64,000 bases of DNA from Mastigamoeba balamuthi (taxonomy: Eukaryota > Evosea > Mastigamoebida > Mastigamoebidae): NCBI GenBank assembly GCA_902651635.1, contig CACRSC010000084.1, positions 396,154 through 460,153 on the forward strand, written 5' to 3'. The notes beneath the pieces were generated by a model. The model was not told the DNA's origin. It did no database searches and worked only from the letters and a program-made list of their open reading frames with translations. Positions 1-11,692 of this stretch are shown here, piece after piece. Made by a program: the position numbers and the translations under genes. Each line of letters begins with the position of its first letter. The first letter of the stretch is position 1.

Positions 1-151
1 CGGTGGCGGGCGGCCCGGCGAATAACTTTGCTTTTTTTGTGCGGTCAACACCTAAAAAGAAATATCCCCCCTCCATCGTGATGTCATCGGTGAAGATAAA
101 TATTGGAGATTCCAGCAGATTTCGCAATCAGAGCTCGAGAAAACGGGAAAA
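1..151. promoter_or_regulatory. 5' flank of the LRR-hemolysin III gene
   Basis: This stretch has no convincing gene. It holds AT-rich words set in GC-rich DNA (GAAATATCCCC near 58-68 and GATAAATATTGGAGATTCC near 94-112), of the same kind as the motif seen upstream of other genes in the window. It probably holds the promoter and 5' leader of the gene starting at 152, and may also serve a gene lying off the left edge. Confidence 0.35.
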
Positions 152-1778
152 ATGGAGGACGTCTACGTCGGCAGCTGTGCGCGTTACAACGTCGAGCCGG
201 ACCCGTCGATTGCCGCGGCCCTGCGCTCTGGGTCGAGCGTGCTGGCGGCCTCGCGGCGCCTGGGCGGCACAGACGTCCTGCCCCTCGCAGACGTCCTGCT
301 GCACGCGCAGACCGCTCCCCGGGACCCCTCACCCCGCCCCTCAAGCACCGCCCCATCTGTGCGCTCGCAGCACCCCCGCATCGCGCCCGGGAAGGGGCGG
401 CACCGCGACACAACGCCATTCCCGCAACGTCACGATATGTCCTTACGTCACCGGTATTTTACGGACCCCCACAAAACTAGTCGAGGAACACGGTGAGGGT
501 ACGGAGGCTCGTGCTGAGCGGAAGCCCGATAGGGAGCATGGGGGCCAAGGTCATCTCCGAGGTGCTCAAGCACGACAGCAGCCTGACGGACCTCGACCTT
601 TCGTGCTGCGGCATCGGCCCGTCAGGTGCCTGTGCCCTCGGGCGCGCCCTCCTCGGCAACAGCTCGCTCTCGTCCCTGAACCTGCACGGCAACACCCTGG
701 ATGCTCCCTCTGCCGAGGCTCTTGCGGCGTCCCTGTGCGCCAAGGGCTCCGCTCTGCGGTCGCTGGACGTATCCGACACTGCCATGGGCTCCAGGGGCGT
801 TGGCATCCTGACGTCTGCTGTGGGCAAGTGCAACAAGCAGCGCCCAGCGACCCCTGTCGAGTGCAACTCGGAGGCGAACTTCGTCGTCGAGGAGACTCTC
901 AACGCCGTGTCGCATGGCATTGGCTTCGTGCTGGCCATTGCCGGGGCCGTTGCGATGCTCAGGGCGTACTGGGACACGGCGGACACGCTCAAGCTTGTGA
1001 GCTCGTGCGTGTTCGTTGGTTCCATGGCGACGGTGTACCTGTCGTCGTGCTGCTACCACTCGTTCTTCAGGTTCCCAAGGCTCGTTCAGGTATGCGATCC
1101 TACAGTCGGCTCCGTCTCTGATTAACCGTATCTGTGCCGCAGGTCCTGCACAGGTTGGACCACACGTCCATTTATCTCTTGATCGCTGGAACCTACACGC
1201 CTTTCGCTCTTGTCTGCCTCAATGGGATTATTGGGTAAGAGTGAAAACCATATCGCAACTGCTAGCTCACGGAGCCGAACGCAGGTGGACGCTGTTCTGG
1301 ACGGTGTGGGCGATGGGTCTTTTCGGGATTGCCTTGACACTGATCTCGTTCACCAAGTTCAAGGTTTTCAAGCTCTGCCTCTACGTGTCTATGGGGTGGA
1401 CCTGTGTGATGATCGCCCTCCCTGCCTTGACCCACCCCTCCCTCAACTTCTGCCGCGAGGGTATGCACCCGCTTCTGAGAAGGCCCAGCTGACGGATGTG
1501 CGCACACAGGGGTCGCATGGTTGGCTGCCGGAGGAATCTCCTACACAAGTGGCGTTTACTTCTACGCCAAGAAGAGCAACCCGATCAACCACGTTTGGTG
1601 TACGTCGAAAGACTCCTGCCCTCTCCTGCCCCCCCCCCCCCCTCCCCCTCCCCGTCTCACGTATGCTGCAGGGCACCTGTTCGTCCTTGGCGGCAGTGTG
1701 AGCCACTACGTGTGCATCTACAACTACGTGATGCCGATTGACTATCCCACTCCCAGGGTTGACAACTGGTACTACTAA
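152..1778 (+). CDS. LRR-hemolysin III (PAQR/YqfA-type) membrane protein
   Basis: The spliced product is about 408 residues. Exons read 152-304, 481-1089, 1143-1234, 1285-1460, 1510-1599 and 1672-1778, and all junctions keep frame. The N-terminal ~170 residues carry two to three ribonuclease-inhibitor-type leucine-rich repeats (LTDLDLSCCGIGPSGA, LSSLNLHGNTLD). The rest is a seven-helix hemolysin III/PAQR domain: the conserved ETLNAVSHGIG start, the SCCYHSF and LDHTSIYLLIAGTYTPF helices, and a C-terminal HLFVLGGSVSHY segment. His residues of the family's zinc site (SxxYH, HLF...H) are present. PAQR and HlyIII proteins are membrane receptors or hydrolases; the substrate here is unknown. Intron 1 is best modelled with a GC donor at 305, although a GT at 359 also keeps frame and would insert 18 residues. 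A long C tract (about 1629-1650) lies before the last acceptor. The stop is 43 bp from the convergent neighbour's stop. Confidence 0.8.
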
Positions 1779-1821
1779 AGAAAACAACAGACGCACAGAA
1801 CTTTGGTGGCGCTGGGTAGGA

Positions 1822-4800
1822 TCATTGCGTTTGTTGTGGGCTGGCGCCACTACATGTGAGGCAGGCGCATCTGAACGGCCCGAAGAGCCACTCAGACGTT
1901 GTGTGCCCCTTGTGGCACGTGGTAATACACGTCTCGCAGTACACTCTGTCCATGCGGTCCTCTGTGTTACACGTCCAGCATCTGGCAGCCCTCTGGACCA
2001 CGCTGCATTTTCTGCAGTAGAACGACGCGCAGTTCCTGTCGCACGCCTTCGGCGCGTAGACGTTTGTACACACGCCGTCCCGCACGGCGTCGTGCACAAT
2101 CTGCTCCGTGCTGCGCTCGAGGCACTGTACGCAGTGGTAGAAGGACCTGCTCTCTGTGGCGTCTCGGTATTTTCGCATTACTTCGATGGCACCGTCCGAT
2201 CTGGCAACGTCGACAGCTAGCTCGTCGTGGCACACGAAGAAGCACAGGGCTGTGGGCGCCACGAGCTTGATGACCGCGTCGTCGTCGTGGCGGCGCAGCG
2301 CACGCAGCAATGCCTGAACCCCGCCGAGGAGCACAATCCGCGAGGCGGCCTCCCCGTCGGCGGCCATGTTGCCCAGAGTGCACAGCGCAGCGCACAGCAG
2401 CCCGGGCGACTCCTCGTGGGCATTCACGGTGTCGAGGACGGCCTCCACTCCTCTCATTCTAAGCAAGAGCCTGATGCAGTTCCTCCCCTCGGTGCAGATG
2501 TTGCTGAACGCTCTGCATATGCTCGTGTGCAGGCCGATGCTGTGCGGGTGCGCCTCCATCACCTGCAGCAGCTGGAAGACGCCACCGCAAGTCACGACGG
2601 ACGTCGCGTGCCCCGCGCCAGACACGCCCTCCAGCAGCGCGCAGTACGACTTCTGGAGCTTCTTCCGCTTGAGGTTCTCCTTCATCATCGAGACCACCAT
2701 ATCGACACCGCCGAGCGCAACGATCTTCTGCACGGCCTCGCCGCCCTCGACGACGATGTTCCCGAGCAACGAGCACGTGCTGTACTGGATGGACACGCTG
2801 TACTTCCACCGCTCGAGCGCCTCGAGCGCGAGCTCGATGACGCCCGCCCGCGAGAGAGTCCGGGAGACGCAGTCCGTGGCCGAGAGGTTCAGCAGGAGCT
2901 CGAGGGTCTTCTCGTGCAGCGCCTCGTTCTCCGGGTGCGCCCGCAGGCCGGCGACCGCGACCGCGACACCGCCGGTGTTCACAATGAGGTCCGCGTAGGC
3001 CTGCGTGTCGCTGAGGCTGCCCAGAACGCTGCACGAGCTGATGAGCACCGCGGCGTCGCTCTGAAGGGAGGCCATCGCGGACACCAGCGCCTCGATGCCG
3101 CCGCACTGGCAGATGTCGTCCCTGGTGGTCTTGCCGTCCTCGAGCGCCTGAATGACCTTCCTGAGCACCTCGAGGTACAGCGCCACGGCCTCGTCGTCCA
3201 TGTCCAGGCACGACAGCGAGTTCACGAGCTCCGCGTCGGGCTCTGCCCGCGGCCCGAGCCTTCCAGTCCGCACGCTCAGCGGCTCGCGCTGCAGCACACG
3301 CAGCACCTCGCTGGCGCCCTGCACGCAGGCGAACAGCAGTGGGGCGTTACCCCGCTCGACGGCGTCCGAGTGCGAGAGCGAGAACGCGGGGCCGGCGAGC
3401 AGCTCGAGGACGCCCGCGTCGGCACCGCAGCACGCGGCCAGGAGCGCGTAGCTGCCGCGCACGCGGGCGTCGTCCTGGCCCAGGGAGTACGGGGGCTGCG
3501 ACAGCACGGCGACGACCTCCCTGTGGCCCCTGTAGCATGCCGAGCGCAGCGACTGGACGAACGAAGACCGCGCGTCCTCCTGGCCGAGGCAGAAGGGCTC
3601 GCGCGACAGCACGCGCAGGACCTCTGCGTTGCCGTTCTCGCACGCGCGTATCAGCGCGCCGTTGTTGCTGGCGCGCGCGTCGTCGGGGCCGAGGCTGAAC
3701 GGGGGCTGCGCGAGCGCGCGGACGACGGGGACGAAGCCCTTGGAGCAGGCGACGCGCAGGCACTCGCAGTCCATCGCGCGCGCGTCTTCCTGGCCGAGCA
3801 GGAACGGCTCGCGGGCCAGCGCCTGCAGCACGCTCACGTGGCCGCCGCTGCAGGCGCTGCGCAGCGCGAGGTTGTTGATGCCGCGCGCCTCCTCGGTGCG
3901 CTGCAGGTACGGGGGCCTCGAGAGCACGTCGATGACCTCCGTGTTGCCGTGAATGCAGGCGATCGCGAGGCCCGGGCCCACGTCCTCCCTGCCCAGGCTG
4001 TACGGCGGCTCCGCGAGCATGCGCACAATGTCCGCGTGCCCGCTCTTGCACGCGTACATGAGCACCCCGACCTCGCGGGACCGCGCGTCCTGCGCGACCG
4101 AGGGAAGGGAAGGAGAAAGCCGCCCAGTTTCAATTCGAAATTGAATTCCAGGAATCAGGGGAACTGGCGCGCACCGTCTGGCCGAGGAAGAACGGGGCCT
4201 GCGCCAGCCGCGCGACGATGGCGGCGTGCCCGCGCGAGCAGGCCGAGCAGAGCGCCTGGTTGTTGGCCTCGCGCGCGTCGTCGGGCCCCAGCGCGAAGAG
4301 CGGCCCTGCGAGGATGTCGACGATCTCTGTCGACCCGCTGCCGCAGGCGAACTGCAGCGCGCGGCACCTGCGGGCGTCCTCGCGGCCCAGGCGGTACCTC
4401 TCGCCGGCCAGCACGCGCACGACGCCCGCGTGGCCGCCGGCGCAGGCGAACCCCAGCGCCCTGGCGTCTCCGGCGGCGGCCGCTTCGTGCCCGACGCCCA
4501 GCGGCGGCGTCGCCAGCAGCTCTGCAACCTCTGCGCAGCCCGACACGCACGCGGCGCTCAGCGCGAGCTCCCCGAGGGCGCTGTCGCCCAGCAGGGGCCC
4601 GGGGGCGGGGCCCAGCCTGCGCGCGAGCTCGCGGACGGCGGCGGCGCTGTCGTGGGCGCAGGCGCTGACGAGGGAGGCGACGAGGAGGTCGCGGTCGCCC
4701 GACTGGAAGACGCAGGGCACCAGCACGGCCGACAGCACCGCGTCCTCCGAGTGCCCGGCGGGGTCGCGGGCCAGGGCCGAGGCCGCGGCGCGCAGCGCGC

Positions 4801-5017
4801 CCTGGGCGCAGAGCTTGGCGCTGCGCTTGTGGCCGAGCGCAGAGGCGCTGAAGGAGCGGCTGACGGCGCTGAGCTGGCGCAGGCAGGGGACGAGCAGCGC
4901 GGGCGGAGACGACAGCGCCAGCGCGAACAGGTCCGAGGGGTCGTGGATGGCGGGCACCACCGCGCCTCGCAGGGCCCAGGCGGCCTGCAGCGCCGCCTCG
5001 GCCTCGGTGGTGTCCAT
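1822..5017 (-). CDS. Ankyrin-repeat / armadillo-repeat protein with C-terminal UBR-type zinc finger
   Basis: Two exons (5017-4175 and 4089-1822) join in frame to about 1036 residues. The N-terminal third starts with a helical region. It is followed by a dozen or so ~34-residue ankyrin-like repeats with a fixed signature (LACSxGH..VV..LA.PPFxLGxEDAR). The middle holds armadillo-like helical repeats (GGVAVAVAGLRAHPENE, TCSLLGNIVVEGGE, LCTLGNMAADGE). The C-terminal ~65 residues are Cys/His-rich; CxTC...YCETC...CHKGH...FGPFRCAC fits a UBR box, the zinc fold that reads N-degrons in UBR-family E3 ligases. No RING or HECT domain is seen, so a ligase activity is not shown. An in-frame ATG at 5095 is possible, but the promoter-like motif GAGATATCTAGAAAATCC (5067-5084) lies between the two ATGs, which favours 5017. 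The 85-nt intron contains a GAATTCAATT word. Confidence 0.75.
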
Positions 5018-6457
5018 CCACACCAAGAACCGCAGATTTCCCAGATTGCTATCTAGATTCTGCTCTGAGATATCTAGAAAATCCACGCCACTCACAACAA
5101 CGCAATTACATGTAATTTCAGCGTTGTTGAGGACGAAATACCCCCGCGCCCGCCATCATGGCGGCAATGAGGGAGTTGAGGGGGGCGGTGGCCTGCGGAG
5201 CAGCTGCGTGCGCGTTCTGGAGGGGCTGCGGCGGGGGAGTGGCCGCTGTCCCCTGGCGCAGGGCGGCAATGACCTCTAGAGGTGGTGAGAACGCGGCTGT
5301 CATTTCGCACACCCTGAGCCACGGACGGTGTGGAGCGATAGTGGCCGAGACGTAGTCACTTCCATCCAGTACGAGTTCGGGATGGAGAGGGAACAGGCCA
5401 CTGCGGGAGAAGCCAGAGCAGACAGTCTCATCATGCAGGTCATGATAGAGGGCCTTCATAAGCTCCTCCAGCCGATCTGCATTAGCACGTGATGAGGGAC
5501 TATCTGCAAGGAGAACCACAGGGGCATGGGGCTGACCATGCTGCACTCTGCTGGTGAATCTCAGGAACGAAGGTTTATTTTCCTATCCACTTGGAAAAAT
5601 TCCTGTTTATCCAACCCTTGGCCGACCCTGAAAAGTTGAAGTAGCCCACATGATCAATTTACCAGGGAAAAGATCAGATCAGGATGAAGGTGAATTCCAT
5701 CTGCACACATCTCAATCAGGCAAGAATGAACCAAACGAATCTCTTGATATCTCTGCAGCATCTTCACTGCCCAGTCAGAAGTCAGAACCGGAATTGCATA
5801 ACTTGGATCGATCTGAATCCTGTTATGAATAATATTTCATCTTGCCTATAACTAATATTTTGTTGTGGTGGCAAGAACCTTATAACCACCTCTCTTCCCC
5901 TGAGATACACCCCTGACCCTGAAAGGGGCCTATCCCTCACTGGTATCGGAAGGAGTGTGAACAATTTTCAATGTTCAATGTTGTGGTGGCAAGAATTAGG
6001 ATAAGAGGTAATCCCAAAAATAGTACCTCACATTGCATCTGGGATCCTTGCCCTCGTTGAGAAAGAAGTCCTGGAGCCACCTCAATAACAACTTCTCCTC
6101 GTCCTCCTCAGGTGGCAGGGACGTCCTTGCTCACGTGGTTTCCGTTTTGCTGCAACGGCAGCATTTACCTCTAGTGACCTTCTTAATACCCCTGTGGCAG
6201 CACACCCACAGCGCACACTGAAGCCTTGGCAAATAAGACACCTTTCCTTGGCCTCTCCACTTTCTTGTTCTCGACTCTCCTGGGTTGCGAGCAGCCAGCG
6301 GGCTTCGTTCCTCTGTATTGCCCTTTGTTTCCGAGTGGCGCGGATTTTTCGGGAGGACCGGATTTTTCCGGGTGCTCTATTTCCGACCGGCCTTGGAATC
6401 AGTTTACCCCCCGCAGTTATTTTGGAGCCCTCGTTAATTGAACAGTCAAAGGAGAGA
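5018..6457. other. Intergenic region with transposon relics, 1.4 kb
   Basis: The region separates two divergent genes. Its left end (5018-5117) is the promoter side of the ankyrin gene. 5118-5546 holds the transposase relic listed separately. From about 5547 to 6060 GC content drops sharply and the 17-base word TGTTGTGGTGGCAAGAA occurs twice in direct orientation (5861-5877 and 5979-5995), which looks like a piece of a decayed mobile element. 6060-6340 has no recognisable coding content. 6345-6385 contains GGATTTTTCGGG and GGATTTTTCCGGG, likely promoter-type words for the gene at 6458. Confidence 0.4.
5118..5546 (-). pseudogene. Truncated pogo/Tigger-like transposase C-terminus
   Basis: A 142-residue open frame on the minus strand contains CSGFSRSGLFPLHPELVLDG, which resembles the segment after the DDE catalytic core in pogo/Tigger/jerky-type transposases (typically aFRktGIyPfnPe.l). 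The residues before it (LADSPSSRANADRLEELMKAL) could be the end of the DDE domain. There is no room for the helix-turn-helix and CENP-B-like DNA-binding part, and no inverted terminal repeats are visible, so this is a 3' fragment. It ends within 25 bp of the ankyrin gene's upstream ATG. Assignment rests on one motif. Confidence 0.4.
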
Positions 6458-9400
6458 ATGTTTCTCACGCAGGAGCAGCTCGAGGCCCGCGTTCTGAGAT
6501 CTCTGGGGGCCGTCGCCGCGACCGTGTCCGCGACGGCGATGCCGGAGCAGCCCCAGCAGGGCTCGCCAGCACCCGGTGAGGACGGCAGCGCCCGCGCACT
6601 CGACGTCGACGCCACAGGCGCCTATCTCTGCGACTCGTGCGGCTGCCACCTGCCCGCTGCGCGCTTCCGCTGCACCGAGTGCGACAACTACGACCTCTGC
6701 CGCGAGTGCCACGACGGCGGGGCCCACGGCGACCAGCGGCATGCGATGGTGCTCGAGTGCGAGCCCGCGTTTGATGCCCGCGGGCGCATCCTCTCCCGCT
6801 CGACGCTGCGCGACGTCCTCGCCGAGGCCTTCGCCAGCTACCCGAACCGCCTGTGCCTGGGCTACAGGGGGAGATCGTGGCTGACGTACTCGACCGTCTG
6901 GGATCGAGCCAACAGGTCCGGAAGTCTCGCTGCCACGAAATGTAACCCGCCGCTTTCCGTGCGTAGGGTCGCCGCGGAGTTGTCGCAGAGGCTCGAGCCC
7001 AGGGCCCGGGTGTGCCTGTGCGCGCACAACAGCGTCGAGTGGGTGCTGACGGACCTCGCGTGCATCATCGCCGGCTTCGTTCTCGTCGTCGTCGGCCCGG
7101 CGACCGCGACGGACCTCGTCGCTGCCTCGGTGGCCTCGGCCAGGGCCTCTGCGCTCGTCTGCGACCGCGACCGGGCGTCGGACCTCACCAAGGCCATCCA
7201 GGCCTCTGGCGTCACCCTCGGCCTCGTCCTCTGCATCTCCCGGGACGGGCAGGACGCAGCGAGTGGGTCTGAGAATGCGATGGACTTTGGCGCTGTTGTG
7301 GACAATAGCATAGCTACCCTGCGAGCTTCCGAGCCCATGGCTCCCGCGGACGTGTGCCTCGTGCTGTACACGAGCGGGAGCACAGGAGCTCCCAAGGGCG
7401 TTGCGTTCACGCAGGAGGACGTGCACGGTGAGACGGTCAGAGGAACCAGCGCGCACGACCCCTACGTCAGCGCTGCGATATGTGCGCCATCATTCCACTT
7501 GTAGCAGCGCCAGCAGCGCCACTTAGGACGAGCTCTCTCCCCATCTCTTGTTCAGCATCGTGGGCCAACAGCGGGTCGCACAAACACCTCTACAAGACGC
7601 TCAGCTCGGGTGGCAGGACCGCCATTGTGAGCTCGATGGATACGCTACTGGAGGACCTGCCCTTGATTGGCCCCACGTACTTCAGCGCGACCCCGCGTTT
7701 CTGGAACGTACTGTACATGCAGTACAGCGCCGCCCTCGAGTGCGCGAAGCGGAAGCTGCTCTCTGAGGATCCTCTGTATCGCCCAGAGAAGCTGGAGGCC
7801 GAGAGGCAGAAGGCACGGCGACTGCAGTTCCTGCGACGCTCACGGCTTGCATTCAGATCATCGGAGAGATACGCCCCATCCTGGGTAGGCGGATGAAGGC
7901 GGCGAACATTGGCGGTGCCTCGTTCCTGCCCGAGCTCCTCGACTGGATGAAGGAGTGCTGGGGACCCCGCGGTACCAGCTGACATGATTTACTGTGTGCC
8001 CTGACATGCCGTGTCGCAGCGAACGGGTCGTACGGCTGCAGCGAGGTCGGAAGCATCGCTGGGGATGGCGGGTGGTCCCTGATCATCTACAGCTCGGTCT
8101 CGTGGAGGCTCCTGGACTGCCCCGAGCTCAACTACATCTCTACGGACAGCCCGCATCCCCGCGGCGAGCTGTGCGTCCACTCTGACAGGGCTGCCAAGAG
8201 GTTATACTACAACTCCGAGGCCCCCGTCGCCGCCTTCGACGAGAATGGGTGGTTCCACACGGGTGATATTGTCGAGGTGGTCGGGGACAACCGCATCCGC
8301 ATCATCGACCGGAAGAAGCACATCTTCAAGCTTGCGCAGGGCGAGTTTGTGTCGCCCGAGCGAGTCGAGCAGATTCTGCACAGGTCAGCGCTCGTGCGCC
8401 AGGCTTTCGTGACCTGCGCCAATCTGGTCAAGTACCAGCAGAACTCTGTGGTAGGCAACCAATCAGGTCCAAACCCTCAAGTCAGTCGCAGACCGCTGTT
8501 ATTGTCCCCGACGCTGAAGCTCTGCGGGCCCTCGACGAATCATACAGGGGGATGTCGGTGGAAGACATATGCTCGCTTCCTGATAGTGGCGCCAGAGTGC
8601 GAGATGCCCTCGTCGCCGACAAGGCATGCCAGGCATTGCGAAATTTCGAAGCCCCGGGAGCTGTCATTCTGGATCCCGCTCCCTGGACTCTACAGAATGG
8701 TCCGGAGTGAGATCGTGAGCTGCAGGACTCACACTATTTGCAGGATTGCTCACAGCGACAGAGAAGCTCAATCGGCCCGTGCTGGACGAGAAGTACAGAG
8801 CCGCTGTTGAAGCGGGTGTTCAGAGATGCTCCACCCAGGAACGTATTCCCTTTTCCGAGGTCGAGGCCATGATCAAGGCAGAGTTGCATAACACAGACTT
8901 GGACCTTGGGAAGCCCGGTGAGTTCACAGAACGCCCTAACAGCGTTTCTGAAGGGGGGGGCCCACCATCAGGTGCTTTCAGGAAAGCCGGCGGTGACTCG
9001 ATGACGGCCCTACGAATAGCGGAATCCTTGAGGCACCACTTCAACATCTCGGTACAGGCAGGGGAACTGCTGAACCCCTCTCTGTCTCTTAGGGATGTTA
9101 CATGCGCTGTCTCGAGTTCCCAATCAAAGACAACGACCACCCAGGACTTCATCACCCTCCAACAGGACATGGACATGCAGTTGCCGGCGATTGACCCCGC
9201 CTCATCTTCTGCGGGCACTCCGAGTGGAGTTCTAGTGACAGGGGCAACGGGATTCCTCGGGGTCCACGTTGTGGCCGAGGCTCTCGGAGCGTTCCCCGAC
9301 AAAACTGTCTATGCACTGGTGCGAGCTTCGGACAGTGCCGAGGCAAGAGCGCGCATGGCATCTGCCTTCTCCAGCTTCTCACTGGAACCACCTATGGACC

Positions 9401-10350
9401 GACTCGTGAGCCTGCCGGGCGACGTGTCGAAGTACTTTCTGGGGCTGGCCACAGCCAAGTACACTGGCCTTCTTCGCTCTGTCGCTGCTGTTCTGCATGT
9501 CGGAGCAAGAGTCAACCACGTTGAGCCGTACTCGCTGCTCAGGGGAGACAACGTGCTTGGAACACGCAATGTCATCGAATTCGTGTGTCGATCTCAGCGC
9601 GCTGTGTTGCTGCATGTGTCCACGATGTCTACCCAACGCGGCGTCCGCTCCAAAGACCTAGAGGAGATACGCAGCTGCTCTGGCTACGCGCAATCAAAAT
9701 GGGTATCGGAGCAATTGGTACGGAGGATGGCAGAGCGGAAACCATCGAGATTTCTGATTGTCCGCTGCGGGATGCTCAGCTGGAGTACCGCGACGGGGGC
9801 GTGGAACAAGAGCGACTGGGCCACCCGCCTCCTGCACGGCGTTTTCAGGGCTCGCAGTGCTCCCATCTCGTCGTCTCTCTTGCGTTGGTTGCCAGTCGAC
9901 TACGCGGCGAAGCAGCTTCTGCACCTCGCACAGGAGGTGCCCGTCGAGATGGAGATCAACTTAACCAGCCCGTCTACGTTCGGGTGGTCAACACTGGTTG
10001 GGCTCCTGGGGGACGCGGCGACGGAACTCATTGCACACGACAAGAGCCTCGGATGTGCGCCGCTCTCGTTCCTCAAGGACGTGATGATGCTCTCCAGCAC
10101 CGCTGCGAGCTTTGGGATCTGGAAGGACTACGTCGAGCGTCTGCGTCGGGGGGTGCAGAGCCGCTCAGAGCTGCTGGACGGGCTGCTGCTATTCGATGAT
10201 GACATCCCCTCCACCGACGCTGCCCTGGCTGTCAATGTGGCACTGCCGGGGTACCCGACGATGACCTCTGGCTACTGTGAGGTCATGCTCAGGCGCCTGT
10301 GTGGCCACACAGTTTTTGCTGACATAAACCCAGCTGCCATGGACGTTTGA
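6458..10350 (+). CDS. Carboxylic-acid-reductase-like enzyme (ZZ finger - adenylation - carrier - reductase)
   Basis: This multi-exon gene encodes about 1150-1200 residues. Residues ~50-95 form a ZZ zinc finger (YLCDSCGCHL...CTECDNYDLCRECHDGGAHGDQRH). The adenylation domain follows, with the phosphate loop YTSGSTGAPKG (about 7366-7401) and DRKKHIFKLAQGEFVSPERVE (about 8307-8370), the CAR/long-chain acyl-CoA synthetase-type hinge. A carrier domain has GGDSM (about 8989-9003), whose Ser would take phosphopantetheine. The thioester reductase domain (9220-10350) has the NADPH motif GATGFLG and YAQSK (Tyr/Lys catalytic pair). CAR enzymes activate a fatty or aromatic acid with ATP, load it on the carrier and reduce it to an aldehyde. 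Several short introns are needed, near 6917-6965, 7500-7575, 7850, 7985-8020, 8451-8492, 8700-8744 and 8920-8971; the middle ones are uncertain. The start ATG precedes the ZZ segment without a better alternative. Confidence 0.8.
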
Positions 10351-10406
10351 CACAACACGGGAACGTTTCGTCCTTCTGTCACATGTCTGTCTGAAGGTCT
10401 CCTCAC

Positions 10407-11692
10407 TCAGTACACTGTTGCCAGTAGTCCCACCATCGACGCAACGGCCGTAGAGACGACGGCGTGGGTGGCGTCGCCTGAGTCGTAGCCGGCGAGGCAC
10501 GGGGCGAATGACAGCTTCTGGCCCCCGTAGCCCACGTCGTTGACCAGGTCGTGGCACCCGTAGCTCCGCGAGTTGGTGCCGTCGCTATCGAAGAACCCCC
10601 ACAGCAGCCAGATCTTGCTTCCGCCGATCTCCAGGTCCGCCTTGGTGTCGCCAGTGTTGAGGAGGCGCCGGAACTTGATGACAGTGTGCGTCGCGTTCTG
10701 GTACCCTGAGACGTTCTGCAGGTTGTCCGTCCCTCCCCAGTCTGCGTCCGGCTTGGGGATGACGTCGCCAACGCACCAGGTGTCGTAGAGGTGCACGGCG
10801 CCCGTGTTGTCGTCGACCCACCCGGTAATCTGCGGGTTACTCGGGTCTAAGAACCGGACAACCTCAATGCAGGATGGACCGCCCTTACCTTGTCGCTGTC
10901 GGTCATAGAGAAGCGCTCCGCAAAGCCGATGCTGATCCAGCCCTGCGTCCTCCCGTACATTACGAAGTCGATGGCCGTGTTGTCGCTCGTGACCTCCCAG
11001 TGGAAGGTAACGATCTTGTTGGGCGACGTGTACGAGCCGCCGTTGAAGCACTCCGAGCCGACCTGCTCGTCACGCTCCTCGCGCTCCAGCGGCTCCAGCG
11101 GGCCGCACTCGTCCGCGTCCCACTCGCTCGCGGACCAGTCGACGACGGTGGTGCCCGTGGCGGGCGATGCCTCGTACCCCTTGCTGTGCGCCGGGGGGCG
11201 GACGGACCACTCCACCGTCTCGGCCCCCGTGCCGGCGCTCTTGCTGAGCTTGAACTTGATGCCAGCGCTCCCCGCTATCACTGTCACGCCGCCAGCCTTG
11301 CGCGTGGCACACCTTCCCGTCCCGTCGATGCCGGCGCTTGCCGGATTGTCTCCTGCGCACTGTGGCCGAAGGTCAGCCACACCACCGAGTTTTCCGACGT
11401 TTCCGTCGCTTTGAAAACGCACGTAGAGGCCCAGTCCCGAGACCCCGACCCAGAGGGGCTTCGGCCCGGTGAACCCGACGGCCACGAAGCCAGTGGCAGA
11501 GCTCTCGACGCGAACATCGACGGTGCCGGTGCCATCAGCGGTCCACATCAGCAGCAGCTGGTCGCCCTGGCCTGCCGTCTGGAGGGCTCTGCACGACCTG
11601 TAGTGCTGGTGCGGTCGCGGGCCACCCTTGGCACCGACCGCCCCGCAGACCGCCAACGCGAGCAGAGCAGCAGCCACGCAGAGACACCGCAT
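10407..11692 (-). CDS. Secreted or surface protein with two DOMON domains
   Basis: Exons 11692-10889 and 10829-10407 (59-nt GT-AG intron) give 408 residues. A signal peptide is clear (MRCLCVAAALLALAVCGAVG). Two DOMON-type beta sandwiches follow: the first around LLLMWTADGTGTVDVRVESS and TGFVAVGF, the second around VTFHWEVTSDNTAIDFVMYG, GWISIGFAE and, after the intron, ITGWVDDNTGAVHLYDTW. DOMON domains bind heme or sugar and occur in extracellular redox proteins. No cytochrome b561 helices are present. The C-terminus (AVVSTAVASMVGLLATVY) is hydrophobic and could be a GPI signal or a single anchor. The stop is 56 bp from that of the convergent CAR gene; the start shares a 173-bp divergent promoter with the GH31 gene. 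Confidence 0.75.

Noticed and set aside
3-1121. 372-residue open frame on the plus strand at the left edge
   Set aside because: It is an out-of-frame shadow of the LRR-hemolysin gene with Arg/Pro/Ala-biased composition typical of GC-rich antisense or shifted frames.
2227-4668. 813-residue plus-strand open frame
   Set aside because: It is antisense to the ankyrin-armadillo gene; composition is His/Arg/Ala-rich and no domain is seen.
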